From the NCBI RefSeq assembly GCF_000014345.1, contig NC_009879.1:321001-385000 (forward strand): a stretch of 64,000 nt of DNA, read 5' to 3'. This DNA comes from Rickettsia canadensis str. McKiel (GTDB lineage: Bacteria > Pseudomonadota > Alphaproteobacteria > Rickettsiales > Rickettsiaceae). The position numbers and the translations under genes are program-made. Within the stretch, counting starts at the first letter, position 1. Each line of letters opens with the position of its first letter. Shown here piece after piece: positions 27,388-37,921 of the stretch. The notes beneath the pieces are model-generated. The model saw nothing but the letters and a program-made list of their open reading frames with translations. It was not told the DNA's origin and made no database searches.

Positions 27388-28143
27388 ATGAAAATTAAAC
27401 TCATTATCTCCATCATCATACTAATAATCTCTAGCGTATGCCTAGCAGGTCAAGAAGCATTGCCACTGCACAAGATGAAATGGTCGTTTGATGGTGTATT
27501 TGGTACAGTTAAGCGTGAAGCTGCACAAAGAGGTTTTCAAGTTTATAAAGAAGTTTGCAGCGTTTGTCACGGTTTGAATAATTTATATTACCGTAATTTA
27601 AAAGATATTGGTTTTTCTGATGATGAAATAAAAGAAATCGCTAAAGTATATACGGTAAAAGATGGACCAAATGATGCAGGTGAGATGTTTGACCGTCCTG
27701 CGCTTCCATCTGATCGTTTTGTAACTCCTTACCCTAATGAGCAAGCGGCAAGATCAGCTAATAATGGAGCATATCCTCCTGATTTATCTTTAATAATAAA
27801 AGCACGTCATGACGGAGCTAATTATATATATTCGCTGCTTACCGGTTATAAAGAACCACCGGCAGATTTTAAGCTGATGCAAGGCACTCATTATAATCCC
27901 TATTTTCCTAGTGAGCAAATAGCAATGCCGCCGCCGCTTACAGATGGGCAGGTTACTTATATGGACGGCACTAATGCAAGCGTAGAGCAGATGTCGCATG
28001 ATGTTACAGTATTCTTACAATGGGCAGCTGAGCCGGAAATGGAACACCGTAAAGCTATGGGTCTTAAAGTCATGATGTTTTTAGTAGTATTTACTATCTT
28101 TTTCTATATTGCCAAAAACCGTATTTGGTCTAATTTAAAGTAG
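27388..28143 (+). CDS. petC: Cytochrome c1
   Basis: A 251-residue subunit of the bc1 complex. Signal peptide (about residues 1-20, ending CLAG), heme motif CSVCHG (about residue 57) with VYKEVCSVCHGLNNLYYRNL, the axial-methionine region EQIAMPPPLTDGQV, and a single C-terminal membrane anchor (about 225-243, VMMFLVVFTIFFYIAK). Electrons pass from the Rieske protein to this heme and then to cytochrome c such as CycM. Confidence 0.95.
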   Translation: MKIKLIISIIILIISSVCLAGQEALPLHKMKWSFDGVFGTVKREAAQRGFQVYKEVCSVCHGLNNLYYRNLKDIGFSDDEIKEIAKVYTVKDGPNDAGEMFDRPALPSDRFVTPYPNEQAARSANNGAYPPDLSLIIKARHDGANYIYSLLTGYKEPPADFKLMQGTHYNPYFPSEQIAMPPPLTDGQVTYMDGTNASVEQMSHDVTVFLQWAAEPEMEHRKAMGLKVMMFLVVFTIFFYIAKNRIWSNLK

Positions 28144-28814
28144 TTTTTAACATCTTGTTGTATGGCTTCTATGTCATTCCCACTTTTACAGTCATGACAT
28201 AAGAAATTTTTAAACCCATGAGACAACTCCGCCTTTCCCTTTCTTGGTGTGGTAATTTTGCTATACTTTATCCTAAGATTTATATAGGTGTAGGTATTTA
28301 TTATTACTTTATTTGCAGTTATAATAGGCTTTATTAGCTCTATCATTACTGAAATTTTAAAAATATACGACATTATAACGACAAAAACACGAGATAAATG
28401 TTTCAGATCGCCAAATTGCTAATAACAAACTCAATCAATCTAAAACTTTTACAGGGCTTACCATATCGCAAAATGACATAGCAATATTCTCTCTTTACTC
28501 CACTTATAAATCAGGTGTTAGTTGGGTTGATGCTTTTGAACTGCTCAGTAAGACCAGTGCTTGTTTATAGCTGCTTTGTAATTTATGTAGGAGTTAAATT
28601 ATGTTCAATATAAATCATTAAAAAGTTATACCCTGTTAGTGGAATATTTAGACATATTATGGAGTATAGAGGATCAAACTATTTTTGTAGGGATTATTAG
28701 TTTTCACTTTGGTCAGCATACTTTCAGTAAATTATGGAAGTATTATACTTGAATTTTAAATAGATAATTTTTATATATTATAAATATATAACTAACAAAA
28801 TTAATGGTGGTTTT
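28144..28814 (+). pseudogene. Non-coding stretch with gene remnants and a short RPE hairpin
   Basis: Begins with a short hairpin GTCATTCCCAC-TTTTACA-GTCATGAC near 28173-28198. Plus-strand coding scraps then read LFAVIIGFISSIITEILKI, KTFTGLTISQNDIAIFSLY followed by STYKSGVSWVDAFELLSK, and VEYLDILWSIEDQ. I do not recognise the families. The 3' part near 28749 (TTGAAT) and 28772 (TATATA) could be the hspC1 promoter; the -35 is preceded by C, giving a heat-shock-like CTTGAA. Confidence 0.4.
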
Positions 28815-29318
28815 ATGTTAAAGAATGTAAGATTATATATTCCGTCTATAGCAGCTATTATTTTATCAAGTAATATTGCAATGGCTAATAAGAATTATGA
28901 TGCTGGTCATGCGACGGCTTTGCGTCAAGTAGCCGATTTAATAGATAATCAAATGACAAATATTGATAATTTATTTAGAAATAGATTGTCGTTGTATGAA
29001 TCTAATAGCATAAAAAGTAATTTTATTACTAAAGATAAGCAGTATATTGTTGTTATGGAAGTACCTGGATTTGAAAAAAGTCAAATTAAGGTCAAAGTAA
29101 GCAGAAATAAATTATTTATTACAGGGAATATAGAAGAAAAAAATAAATCTGATGATTTAGATAATTATATGAATAAAAATTTTAATTATGTAATATCATT
29201 ATATGAGGATGTAGATCAAACAAATATCTCTTCAAACCTTAAGAATGGAATACTTACTATTATTTTACCTCGCACTGAGGTTAAAGAACAAGATGCAAGA
29301 GAGATACCGATTAATTAG
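28815..29318 (+). CDS. hspC1: Small heat shock protein (Hsp20 family) with signal peptide
   Basis: A 167-residue alpha-crystallin-type chaperone. Unusually, it starts with a signal peptide (about 1-24, LYIPSIAAIILSSNIAMA), so it is predicted to be exported to the periplasm. The alpha-crystallin domain spans about 70-160, with ITKDKQYIVVMEVPGFEKSQ, KLFITGNIEEKNK and the closing signature LKNGILTIILPR. It resembles rickettsial HspC1. A GGTGG site lies before ATG 28815, and a CTTGAA-type promoter lies about 65 bases upstream, consistent with heat control. Confidence 0.88.
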   Translation: MLKNVRLYIPSIAAIILSSNIAMANKNYDAGHATALRQVADLIDNQMTNIDNLFRNRLSLYESNSIKSNFITKDKQYIVVMEVPGFEKSQIKVKVSRNKLFITGNIEEKNKSDDLDNYMNKNFNYVISLYEDVDQTNISSNLKNGILTIILPRTEVKEQDAREIPIN

Positions 29319-29443
29319 TATTGTAAGTTGTATTTCTGGATAGCGTGGCTTGGACACGATATGATACACTAGGTATGTGTTTTTCGCTCTACGTAATAAA
29401 GCCTAGTGAAAATGACATAGATAGAGTACAATATATAAATAAT

Positions 29444-30551
29444 TTATCTTTTACTACCGGCGTTCATAGCAAGGCTTGCAGAAACAAATTCTTCAAGGTT
29501 ACCATCAAGCACTCCTCTAGTGTCGGAAGTTTCATAATCGGTACGTAAATCTTTCACCATTTGATACGGTTGCAGTATATATGACCTAATTTGGTGTCCC
29601 CAGCTATTATCGGTTTTAGCTGCATTCTGTTCGTTAATATTGTCTGTGCGTTTCTGCATTTCAAGCTCATAGAGTTTGGCTTTAAGCATTCTCATAGCTT
29701 GAGCTTTATTCTTATGCTGTGACCTATCGCTTTGACATTGCGTTACTGTTCCTGTCGGTATGTGGGTTATACGTACGGCAGAATCTGTAGTGTTAACATG
29801 CTGTCCGCCAGCTCCTGATGCTCTGAAAGTATCAATTCTTAAATCTTTATCATCAATAGTAATTGATATATTATCATCAATTTCGGGATATACCCAGCTA
29901 CTTGCAAAACTAGTCATTCTTTTACCTGCCGCATTAAACGGGGAAATACGCACCAGCCTATGAACTCCTGCTTCAGTTTTAAACCAGCCGTAAGCACGTT
30001 TGCCTATTATCCTAATTGTACATGATTTAATGCCTGCTTCTTCGCCGTTAATCATATTGATTATTTCAGTTTTAAAGTCTAATCTTTCGGCAAAACGCAA
30101 ATACATACGCATCATGATAGATGCCCAGTCATGGCTTTCAGTTCCTCCTGCTCCAGCATTAATTTCCAAAAAGCAATTATTACAATCTGCTTCCCCTGAA
30201 AATAAATATTCTGTTTCAAATTTAGCAGCAATTATGCTTAAATTTTTAAGATCTTGTTTAACTTGTGCAAGTGTTTCTAAGTCATTTTCAGTTTCAGCTA
30301 GTGCTTCAAGTTCTAAAGTATCTTTTAAATTAGATTTCAGTTTATTCAAAGTATTTAGTTTTTCTTCTAAAGTACTTTTTTCTCGAAGTAATGTTTGTGC
30401 ATTAACCTGATCATTCCATAAATCAGGGTTTGTTGTTAGTTCTGCTAATTCTTTTAATCGTTTAGTTGCAGTTTTGATATCAAAGAGACCTCTCAAGCAA
30501 TTCTAAAGATTGCTCAATTTTTTTTACATAATTTTCTATTTCGGCGTACAT
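29444..30551 (-). CDS. prfB: Peptide chain release factor 2, programmed +1 frameshift
   Basis: RF2 releases peptides at UGA and UAA. Translation begins at ATG 30551 (site AGGAAAA upstream) with MYAEIENYVKKIEQSLELLE and reaches CTT-TGA at 30485-30480. A shift of +1 at CTTTGA continues as SLDIKTATKRLK to the stop at 29444, for about 368 residues. The GAGAGG just before the slip codon resembles the internal Shine-Dalgarno of classical prfB frameshift sites. The main body has the anticodon motif SPF in RISPFNAAGKR and the catalytic GGQ in SGAGGQHVNTTDS. RF2 thus autoregulates: low RF2 lets ribosomes shift. Confidence 0.93.
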
Positions 30552-30666
30552 TATTTTTTCCTGTTATAAATTTTGATTTTGCTATATATTATCGTGATTG
30601 TTTGGGGTGTGTTTATGTCACTCCCGTGTGTAGTGGTTGTTGCATGGACTGAAAAATACATTTGCT

Positions 30667-30742
30667 GTCATACCGTGGTTTGACCACAGTATCCAAAAAA
30701 AATTAAAGCAGACTGGATCCCGTGATCAAGTCGTGGGATGAC
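30667..30742. repeat. RPE-1-like element
   Basis: A 76-base palindrome from GTCATACCGTGGTTTGACC to AAGTCGTGGGATGAC, with AGACTGGATCCC in the right half. It lies in the prfB-lepA divergent gap. Confidence 0.82.
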
Positions 30743-30833
30743 AGGAGTATAATTGATACACGCAACAATGTATATGCGGGCATGACAAAGGTGATAACCG
30801 CAATAAACAAATGTAAATTATATCACAATAATT

Positions 30834-32636
30834 ATGAATAATCAAAAATATATAAGGAACTTTTCAATAATTGCTCATATCGATCATGGTAAATCTACGT
30901 TAGCAGATAGGTTAATTGAACATTGCGGTGGATTTCAGGCTAGAGAAATGAGCAAACAAGTGCTAGATTCGATGGATATCGAAAAAGAACGCGGCATAAC
31001 TATTAAGGCACAAACAGTAAAGCTTTTATATAAGGCTAAAGACGGTAATACTTACTATTTGAATCTAATGGATACTCCAGGACATGTCGATTTTGCTTAT
31101 GAAGTTAGCAGGTCTTTAGCTGCTTGTGAAGGCTCATTATTGGTAGTTGATAGTACGCAAGGAGTAGAGGCACAAACGCTTGCAAACGTTTACAAAGCAA
31201 TCGAGAATAACCACGAAATAGTACCGGTGCTTAATAAGATTGATTTACCTGCTTCCGAACCTGAGCATGTTAAGCAGCAAATAGAGGATATAATCGGAAT
31301 TGATGCAAGTGAGGCGCTGCTAATTTCTGCTAAAAGCGGTATAGGGATTGATTTAGTTTTAGAAGCAATAGTAAATAAATTACCTCCGCCAAAAGAAAGT
31401 AGTGATGATATTTTGAAAGCTTTGCTTGTTGATAGTTGGTATGATCCATATCTTGGCGTGGTTATTTTAGTACGTATTATTGATGGGGCTTTACGTAAGA
31501 ATATGCGTATTAAAATGATGGCTACAAACTCAGTTTATAAAGTTGAGCATGTTGGATATTTTACTCCGAAAAAACATATTGCGGATGTTTTATATGCAGG
31601 GGAGATTGGTTTCTTTACTGCTTCTATAAAGCAGGTAGCGGATTGTAAAGTCGGGGATACTATAACTGATGAGAAAAAGCCTTGTGAGCAAGCATTGCCT
31701 GGCTTTAAACCAAATTTACCTGTAGTGTTTTGCGGCTTTTATCCAACGGATAGTTCAGAGTTTGAGTATCTAAAGGATTCGCTTGCTAAATTGCACCTTA
31801 ATGATTCCAGCTTTGAATATGAAATGGAAAGCTCCTCAGCACTCGGAGTAGGCTTTAGGTGTGGCTTTTTAGGGTTACTACATTTAGAGATTATTCAGGA
31901 ACGTTTAAGTAGGGAGTTTGATTTAGATTTAATTACTACCGCACCAAGCGTGATATATAAAATTTATATGCGAGATGGTGAGAGCTTGGAAATTTATAAC
32001 CCAGCAGATTTACCTAATTTACAAAAAATCGAGTCAATCGAAGAGCCATGGATTAAGGCAATTATAATTGTACCTGATGAGTTTTTAGGTGCAGTATTAT
32101 CGCTTTGTACTGAAAAAAGGGGAGTACAGTTAGATCACAGCTACATAGCAAACAGGGCTAGAATAGTTTATAAATTACCGTTAAATGAGATAGTTTATGA
32201 TTTTTACGATCGTTTAAAAAGCTGTTCTAAAGGTTATGCAAGTTTTGAATGGCAAATGGATGTTTATGCACCTTCTGAGCTTGTTAAACTTGGAATTTTG
32301 GTTAACGGTAAGGCGGTTGATGCATTATCCACAATCGTACATCGCTCTCGTGCCGAGCAGACGGGTAGGGCGTTATGTGTAAGGTTAAAGGACTTGATAC
32401 CAATACAGCAAATCGATATAGTGATTCAAGCAAGTATAGGTAGCCGTATTATTGCCCGTGAGACTATTAAAGCCCTGCGTAAAGACGTATTATCTAAATG
32501 TTATGGTGGTGATATAACCCGTAAGCGTAAGCTTCTTGAGAAGCAAAAAATAGGTAAAAAGAGAATGAGACAGTACGGTAATATTGAAATCCCGCAATCT
32601 GCCTTTATTGCTGCTTTAAAAATAGGTGATGAGTAA
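30834..32636 (+). CDS. lepA: Elongation factor 4
   Basis: LepA/EF4 is a ribosomal translocase-like GTPase that acts in translation fidelity and initiation. The 600-residue protein has G1 [15 protein letters not shown]2 RGITIKAQ, G3 [16 protein letters not shown]4 NKIDLP, G5 SAKSG, followed by domains II, III and V, and the LepA-specific C-terminal domain beginning near [18 protein letters not shown] and ending [16 protein letters not shown]. The full length is typical. ATG at 30834. A tRNA gene follows about 100 bases downstream. Confidence 0.97.
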   Translation: MNNQKYIRNFSIIAHIDHGKSTLADRLIEHCGGFQAREMSKQVLDSMDIEKERGITIKAQTVKLLYKAKDGNTYYLNLMDTPGHVDFAYEVSRSLAACEGSLLVVDSTQGVEAQTLANVYKAIENNHEIVPVLNKIDLPASEPEHVKQQIEDIIGIDASEALLISAKSGIGIDLVLEAIVNKLPPPKESSDDILKALLVDSWYDPYLGVVILVRIIDGALRKNMRIKMMATNSVYKVEHVGYFTPKKHIADVLYAGEIGFFTASIKQVADCKVGDTITDEKKPCEQALPGFKPNLPVVFCGFYPTDSSEFEYLKDSLAKLHLNDSSFEYEMESSSALGVGFRCGFLGLLHLEIIQERLSREFDLDLITTAPSVIYKIYMRDGESLEIYNPADLPNLQKIESIEEPWIKAIIIVPDEFLGAVLSLCTEKRGVQLDHSYIANRARIVYKLPLNEIVYDFYDRLKSCSKGYASFEWQMDVYAPSELVKLGILVNGKAVDALSTIVHRSRAEQTGRALCVRLKDLIPIQQIDIVIQASIGSRIIARETIKALRKDVLSKCYGGDITRKRKLLEKQKIGKKRMRQYGNIEIPQSAFIAALKIGDE

Positions 32637-32734
32637 TTTTTGATCGCTTGATCTGTATTAATTTTTTTATTTGATATAAAGAAAACGCTAGACGTTATAG
32701 AAAAGATTTGTTATAAGAAGTTATCTAAAATTCT

Positions 32735-32809
32735 TCCTCGGTAGCTCAGTGGTAGAGCAAACGGCTGTTAACCGTTCGGTCGCTGGTTCGAATCCGGCTC
32801 GGGGAGCCA
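32735..32809 (+). tRNA. tRNA-Asn (GTT)
   Basis: A complete cloverleaf: acceptor TCCTCGG pairs with TCGGGGA, D arm GCTCAGTGGTAGAGC, anticodon arm AACGG-CTGTTAA-CCGTT with anticodon GTT, T arm GCTGG-TTCGAAT-CCGGC, discriminator G and encoded CCA. It reads AAC/AAU codons. Confidence 0.97.
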
Positions 32810-33300
32810 TTCCATACAGTTGGATACTTGTTTAAGTTCATTGAAACGGGAAAACAAAATTTTAAAATTTTCTTTTTTTGGCAATTATTGAACCTTTAAA
32901 AGGTTCATGTGCATTTGTAGTTACATTTATAAATTCTAGAAGTTTTTTAGAGAACTTGTAATCGACTATGTCATAATTTTTAATTGACTCGTTTGATTTG
33001 TATTGATATTCTTTTAATCCTTAGCTAAAAAATTCTGCTCTAGTTATAAAACTCCATCTGCTACGAAATCCATATATGAATTGAGCTTATTGGGTCTATG
33101 TTAAAAACTAGCAGGACTTGTTAAACATCGTCAAATAGAATGCACAGTATTTTTAGAGAAAGAGGATTTATTAAGTACATAGTTATTACAATCAACAATT
33201 ATAGTGATTGATTTATTTTCATTGCCTCTATAGATGACTTTTATCAGGTGATAATTAAACTTTATCATTTAGATATAAGTTAATTTTAAAGAATTAAAAT
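32810..33300. other. Gap with no intact gene
   Basis: Minus-strand scraps near 32870-32990 read NYDIVDYKFSKKLLEFINV followed by TTNAHEPFKGSII and end at a stop near 32862. This looks like the 3' end of a lost gene of unknown family. The rest shows no coding signal. Confidence 0.35.
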
Positions 33301-33540
33301 ATGGACAATCAAGAAGAAGAAATTTTAACCTCTGAATCTTATATTGATGAAGAGGAAGAAAAGCATTTAAAAGCTAAAAATGCAAGGACAGAGCTTAAAT
33401 TAATATTAATAACTTTTACTATTATTCTTACTAGTTTTTTAACTTTTACTTACTTCTTTTTAAATTATGTAGAAGAAAAAGCAGCAGAGTATAAATTACA
33501 GCAGGAACAAGAAGCTAAAGCAGCTAATAAACCAAAATGA
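33301..33540 (+). CDS. Small membrane protein of unknown function
   Basis: A 79-residue protein: acidic N terminus (MDNQEEEILTSESYIDEEEE), one membrane segment (about 32-54, LILITFTIILTSFLTFTYFF), and a charged, possibly coiled tail (VEEKAAEYKLQQEQEAKA). The reading frame is clean between decayed neighbours, which suggests that it is a real gene. No clear ribosome-binding site precedes the ATG. I do not recognise the family. Confidence 0.5.
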   Translation: MDNQEEEILTSESYIDEEEEKHLKAKNARTELKLILITFTIILTSFLTFTYFFLNYVEEKAAEYKLQQEQEAKAANKPK

Positions 33541-33679
33541 TAGTTGCTAAAATATAAAATAACCGAAAGTTACTAATATGTTTATAGTTAGAAGATGATT
33601 TGTTATTGCAATTTTTAATTTTTGCTTTAATTGTCATCAACTATTATTAACAAAAATAAAAAATAACTTGTATTGAAGG

Positions 33680-34250
33680 TATAAGCTTGTGGTAAAACAA
33701 GTTTGAAATTTATCTTTATGCTAAGAAACTACTTGATAATCTTAAAGATTTAAACACTAAAGTGCAAAATCCTGTGATATAGAAGAGAAAGTCACACAAG
33801 ATATTTACTACACCCGTAAATATAAATATCACGGCTCACAAATCTGTTAATCAAGTGTCCTTATTATTATCATCTGATTAAACTGGCGATTATGCGTGCT
33901 GAGTTTGTAGCTGAATAAGTAGCTAAGCTTTTTACTGCAATAATGCTACAAGCTGCTTTACTTCATGATACTATTGATAATACGTCATTAACTGACGAAA
34001 TGATTAATAGCATTTTTGGATTATAAGTATAGAGAAACATATGGAAAGTTTCATTAGAATTAAACCTTACTGCCGAGGAAAGCTTAAATTTGTTGATTAA
34101 GCAAAAAGATATAATACAGCTCTATAAAATTATCTGATCGTATACATAACATCTAAACTTTAGGTGCAATTACTTGGGAAAATTACTAAAATCTTAAAAG
34201 AAACTTTAATGCGCTTTTTACAAGTTTGTGCATATCTGGAGATATAGAAT
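33680..34250 (+). pseudogene. spoT: Broken spoT (hydrolase HD domain of a RelA/SpoT homologue)
   Basis: Pieces in shifting frames match the N-terminal (p)ppGpp hydrolase domain in order: YLYAKKLLDNLKDLNTKVQN, DIYYTRKYKYHGS, KLAIMRAEFVAE, AKLFTAIMLQAALLHDT with the HD pair, DNTSLTDEMINSIFG, LSDRIHN (compare the family ADRLHN) and KILKETLMRFLQVCAYLEI. Many stops and frameshifts make it non-functional. The synthetase domain is absent here; a separate synthetase-only frame lies at 42601. Confidence 0.75.
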
Positions 34251-35371
34251 ATATATTTATTCAGCTTTGTTCGAATATATTAAAACAACAAACTCATTTA
34301 AGTGAATTAAATTTGAAAGCACAGATTTTTAACTCTAATAATTATACTGTACGTTTTCAAGTGATTCAAAATGTGTCATGTCACTCCCAAGTAGAATGCT
34401 TACCTACCGGTGTCATAATAAGAAGCATTCTGTAAGTTCCTATATTTACTACGTTAAAGCTATACCAAACTAAGTAATTACATATATAAAAATTAATGAA
34501 AACGCATAAATAAGAGTAGTAAACGTAAATCTTTTCAATATTTCAAAGTTTTTTAAAGTATTGATACAGTAGTATTGGTAGTTATACTCCTAATAGTAGT
34601 TGGATTTTAGATCAACTTGAATAAGTATTTATTAAAATAAATACTATAGGGCATACAAATTAAAAATATAATTGCTATAGCTTTTAATAGTTTAAGAGGG
34701 TAAAATTTTTTGGTTAATAAAATTAATGTAATCATTAAAATTAGTTGGAGTAATAGCAAGCAAAAAGTTATTTTTAATAATGATGTACAATAAATATAAG
34801 TCAAAACAAGCAACACCAGAATTTACACGAAAAAAATATGCTAAAATAGTTTGTATATTCATTTTCTCTTCTACATATAAATTATAATTCTTTGCAATTT
34901 ATTCCAAAATTTTCTATGATATATCTGCACGATACTACACATATAGTTACTATCTAAGCAGCACTAGCACCTGTGCTTGGGTCCATAATTAGGAAGATTA
35001 GCCATGATGACGTAAGAAACGGATATTAAAATAGTGGTAATAATGCAGTGGGTTTTTAACCCATATTATCTTCTATCCAGCAAAATAATAGAGTTCCTAA
35101 GGGTCTAAAAGTATAAAAGTAGATTCAAAAGAAAAAAAGCTGCAAGAAGTCGATTAACGTGAGTATAGTATTGCAAAAGAAAAGCTTATTAAATAGTACT
35201 GAACATAGAATAAGATCAAAATATTCTAAAAAAGTACCTATAGATAATAAACCTATAGCCGGTTTTATTTTCTATTTAAACTTTTTGTTCTTTTCCGTAT
35301 CCTAGCACAAATTTTTCTAAAAAGTTAAATTATAGAAAGATAATGAGCATGATTTAAAGTCAAGGAAAAAG
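34251..35371. other. Long decayed region
   Basis: A frame near 34226-34435 reads IQLCSNILKQQTHLSELNL and may continue the broken spoT in another phase. Around 34378-34425 are scraps of repeat (GTCATGTCACTCCC, GGTGTCATAATA). From 34900 to 35350 I see only short scraps with many stops and cannot assign them. Confidence 0.35.
34607..34816 (-). CDS. Short hydrophobic frame, doubtful
   Basis: A 69-codon frame from GTG 34816 reads as almost continuous membrane segments (LLKITFCLLLLQLILMITL, LLKAIAIIFLICMPYSIYF). There is no visible ribosome-binding site and the neighbourhood is decayed. It could be a small membrane protein or the end of a broken permease. Confidence 0.22.
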   Translation of the reverse strand: MLLVLTYIYCTSLLKITFCLLLLQLILMITLILLTKKFYPLKLLKAIAIIFLICMPYSIYFNKYLFKLI

Positions 35372-36040
35372 TTATAATATTGTATGACTATACTTATTTA
35401 AAACTTCTTTGACTAATGAAGTAGTGATTTTTCTTTTGGAAGTTAGAGCAATTTGATTAATATTCTCTAATATTTCTATGATTTTAGAATGTTCCCTAGG
35501 TAAATTTACTAAAAGAAAATCTATGATTTGCCTGGATATTATTACTGAAGAAATAGAAAAATGCTTAAATATTAGAACTTTGATTAATTCATCATCAGGA
35601 GAGTTTAATACTATACTAAGCACTGATTTAATACGTGAAGATAAATCAGGTAAAGCAAAATTTTTGCTTTTATCAAACGAGGTAAGTAAAAGATATTTTC
35701 GTTTTTCGTTAATAATATTAAATATATACAGTAATGCCGGCTCTTGCCAGTTTTCAATATCTTCAATAATAAAAGCATTGTATTGTTCTAAAATTTCTTC
35801 ATTAAAAAAGATATCTTTAATAATATAGGCATTGCTTAAATTTTGCCATATTTTGGTTAAATAAGTTTTGCCTGAAGAAGAAGGACCTTTAATTAATAAA
35901 GTAAATTTATAAGGATTAACGCCAAATCTGTGTTGCCAATTTTGTATAATATTATACGCTTGATCGTTAGAACTAGAAACAATAAATTCATCAGGATGAT
36001 ATTTATTAGGAGTAGTAAAACGAAATATATATTGCTGCAT
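35372..36040 (-). CDS. hda: DnaA-related AAA+ protein (Hda-like)
   Basis: A 222-residue DnaA-paralogue that, in the Hda family, works with the sliding clamp to switch off DnaA-ATP after initiation. It begins MQQYIFRFTTPNKYHPDEFI, where a clamp-binding peptide is expected. Walker A GPSSSGKTYLTKIW is about residue 52, Walker B-like FIIEDIENW about 90, sensor 1 LLTSFDKSK, and SSRIKSVLSIVL precedes a helical lid. It lies beside an AI-2E family permease, a common neighbour of hda-like genes. ATG start at 36040. Confidence 0.82.
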   Translation of the reverse strand: MQQYIFRFTTPNKYHPDEFIVSSSNDQAYNIIQNWQHRFGVNPYKFTLLIKGPSSSGKTYLTKIWQNLSNAYIIKDIFFNEEILEQYNAFIIEDIENWQEPALLYIFNIINEKRKYLLLTSFDKSKNFALPDLSSRIKSVLSIVLNSPDDELIKVLIFKHFSISSVIISRQIIDFLLVNLPREHSKIIEILENINQIALTSKRKITTSLVKEVLNKYSHTIL

Positions 36041-36077
36041 TTATTGATCCTTAGCAGCATTGTTCTAGGTTTATGGT

Positions 36078-36210
36078 GTCATTCCCGTGAAAGCGAGAAT
36101 CCAGAAAAATAACCTTAATACCGGTAAAATTAGACATTAATTGACAAAATAAACCTAAAAAAACAAGTTTTTTATAGGTTTTACTAGATTCCCACTTTCT
36201 TGGGAAGAAC
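36078..36210. repeat. Long RPE (AACAAGTTTTTTATA-core family)
   Basis: Left arm GTCATTCCCGTGAAAGCGAG, core CCTAAAAAAACAAGTTTTTT, right arm ATTCCCACTTTCTTGGGAAG. A full-length, slightly decayed copy between hda and the permease gene. Confidence 0.8.
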
Positions 36211-36248
36211 ATTGATCGCTTTTTAAAAACCATACAACAATACTATAC

Positions 36249-37304
36249 TTATCCCTCTAATCGATAGAACTTACTGAATTTATAAAATGTAATTAGATTC
36301 AAGAGTAAAATTTTAGTAATGCCGGCAATCGGTATGGCAAAAAATATTCCAATAATTCCAAATAAACTACCGCAAGCAAAAATTGAGAATATAATCCAAA
36401 GTGGATGCAAACCTATTTTATCACCGATAATTTTAGGGGTTAAAACATAAGATTCACAAATATTCCCGACTAAATAAATCATCATTATATATAATAATTT
36501 TGCAGTCATACTGAAAGTTACATAACCGATAATTAGGGTCAAGAGAAACGCTATAAAAGTACCAATAAAAGGAATAATAACTAAAAACCCTGTTAAAATG
36601 CCGAGTAAAAGAGCAAGATCAATACCTATTACGGTAAATGCAATGCTATAATAAGTAGATAATAATAAGCAAATATTTAGCTGTCCTCTTATGTAAGCAG
36701 ATAACAGATCATTAATTTCCGATATTATTTCAAGGATTTTGTTTCTGCTTTTTATAGGTAATAATGATTTCATATTTTCAATAATATTATTCCAATCACG
36801 TAGGAAATAAAATAATATTATAGGTATAAGTAACAATAAAACAAATATGTTAATAGTGATAATAGTATAACGCCAAAGATTATTAGCAATACTACTAAGT
36901 ATAGTAAATATACTATTTATAAAATTGCTTAAAGAATCCTTGATCTTATAGGCAATATCCGGTTCTATCGAATAAATTTTTACCATTATAGGCGGCAATA
37001 TTTCTCCTTGAAAATAATTTTTATATTTCGGAATATTATGTATAAAAGTAAAAATTTGTCCATAAATTATTGGTACTAAAATAGTTAAGCTTAAGAAAAA
37101 TATGTTCAAAAATATTAGATAAATTATGCTCGATGCAAATTTATTTGATATTTTAAATTTTGATGCGATAAAATTGATAGTAGGTTGTAGTAAGTAAGAT
37201 ATTATAAATGCAATAAAAAATGGTTTTACTGCATCTGAAATTAGCATAAAGCCGCTTATAAAAATCCCTAAAAAAACTAGCCACAATATAGCAGTTTTAC
37301 TCAT
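36249..37304 (-). CDS. AI-2E family (PerM-like) membrane permease
   Basis: A 351-residue member of the UPF0118/AI-2E exporter family. It has about eight membrane segments with the family start [20 protein letters not shown], a periplasmic/helical middle, and the conserved C-terminal block [31 protein letters not shown] and [20 protein letters not shown]. Substrate unknown; rickettsiae are not known to use AI-2. The ATG is one base from the grpE stop, so the two are co-transcribed. Confidence 0.85.
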   Translation of the reverse strand: MSKTAILWLVFLGIFISGFMLISDAVKPFFIAFIISYLLQPTINFIASKFKISNKFASSIIYLIFLNIFFLSLTILVPIIYGQIFTFIHNIPKYKNYFQGEILPPIMVKIYSIEPDIAYKIKDSLSNFINSIFTILSSIANNLWRYTIITINIFVLLLLIPIILFYFLRDWNNIIENMKSLLPIKSRNKILEIISEINDLLSAYIRGQLNICLLLSTYYSIAFTVIGIDLALLLGILTGFLVIIPFIGTFIAFLLTLIIGYVTFSMTAKLLYIMMIYLVGNICESYVLTPKIIGDKIGLHPLWIIFSIFACGSLFGIIGIFFAIPIAGITKILLLNLITFYKFSKFYRLEG

Positions 37305-37305
37305 A

Positions 37306-37845
37306 TTATTCTTCTTGCTTAGGTTTTTTAGTAACCTGTACGGTAGCAGGGCGAAGTAGTCTATCTTTAATTTTATATCCTGATTGCATTACAGTAATAA
37401 CGCTATTTGGTGCATATTTCGTATTATCTATTTGTGAAATTGCATTATGTAGATTATAGTCAAACATTGATCCTATTTCCGGCTTTATTTCTTCAATATG
37501 ATGTTTATGAAAGATTTTATCCAGCTCATCTTTAGTCATCTGAACGCCTTCAATAATATTTATGACTTCTACATCAAGCTTTGCCGGTGTATGTGCTAAT
37601 GCTCTTGCAAGATTATCACTAACATTTAGTAGCTCTTTAGCAAATGTAGCAATCGCATAATCTTTTGCTTCGTCACGTGCTTTTTCTAAACGCTTCCTTG
37701 TATTGTCTATTTCGGCAGTAGTTCTTATTAGCTTATCTTTTAGCTCTTCAATTTGTGCTTTTAACTCTGTTAATTCCTCTCTATCGTTAGCACTTGGTGC
37801 TTTTCTTATTTCTTCTTCGTTATTTTCTATATTATTATCCGTCAT
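37306..37845 (-). CDS. grpE: Nucleotide exchange factor GrpE
   Basis: The 179-residue co-chaperone that drives ADP release from DnaK. An N-terminal acidic and coiled-coil part (about 20-75, [20 protein letters not shown]) leads to the helix with [20 protein letters not shown] and a beta domain with KHHIEEIKP and the signature [20 protein letters not shown]. Divergent from rph with a 76-base gap that contains TTGAAA and TATATC, a plausible promoter for grpE. Confidence 0.95.
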   Translation of the reverse strand: MTDNNIENNEEEIRKAPSANDREELTELKAQIEELKDKLIRTTAEIDNTRKRLEKARDEAKDYAIATFAKELLNVSDNLARALAHTPAKLDVEVINIIEGVQMTKDELDKIFHKHHIEEIKPEIGSMFDYNLHNAISQIDNTKYAPNSVITVMQSGYKIKDRLLRPATVQVTKKPKQEE

Positions 37846-37921
37846 ATTATCTACTTTGTTATTTTAAGATTAATAAGATATAATAAAAAATCTAAAATTT
37901 TCAATATAATATTATAGTAAT

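Noticed and set aside
36051..36233. 60-codon minus-strand frame between hda and the permease
   Set aside because: It consists almost entirely of a long RPE (SMFFPRKWESSKT...), not a gene.
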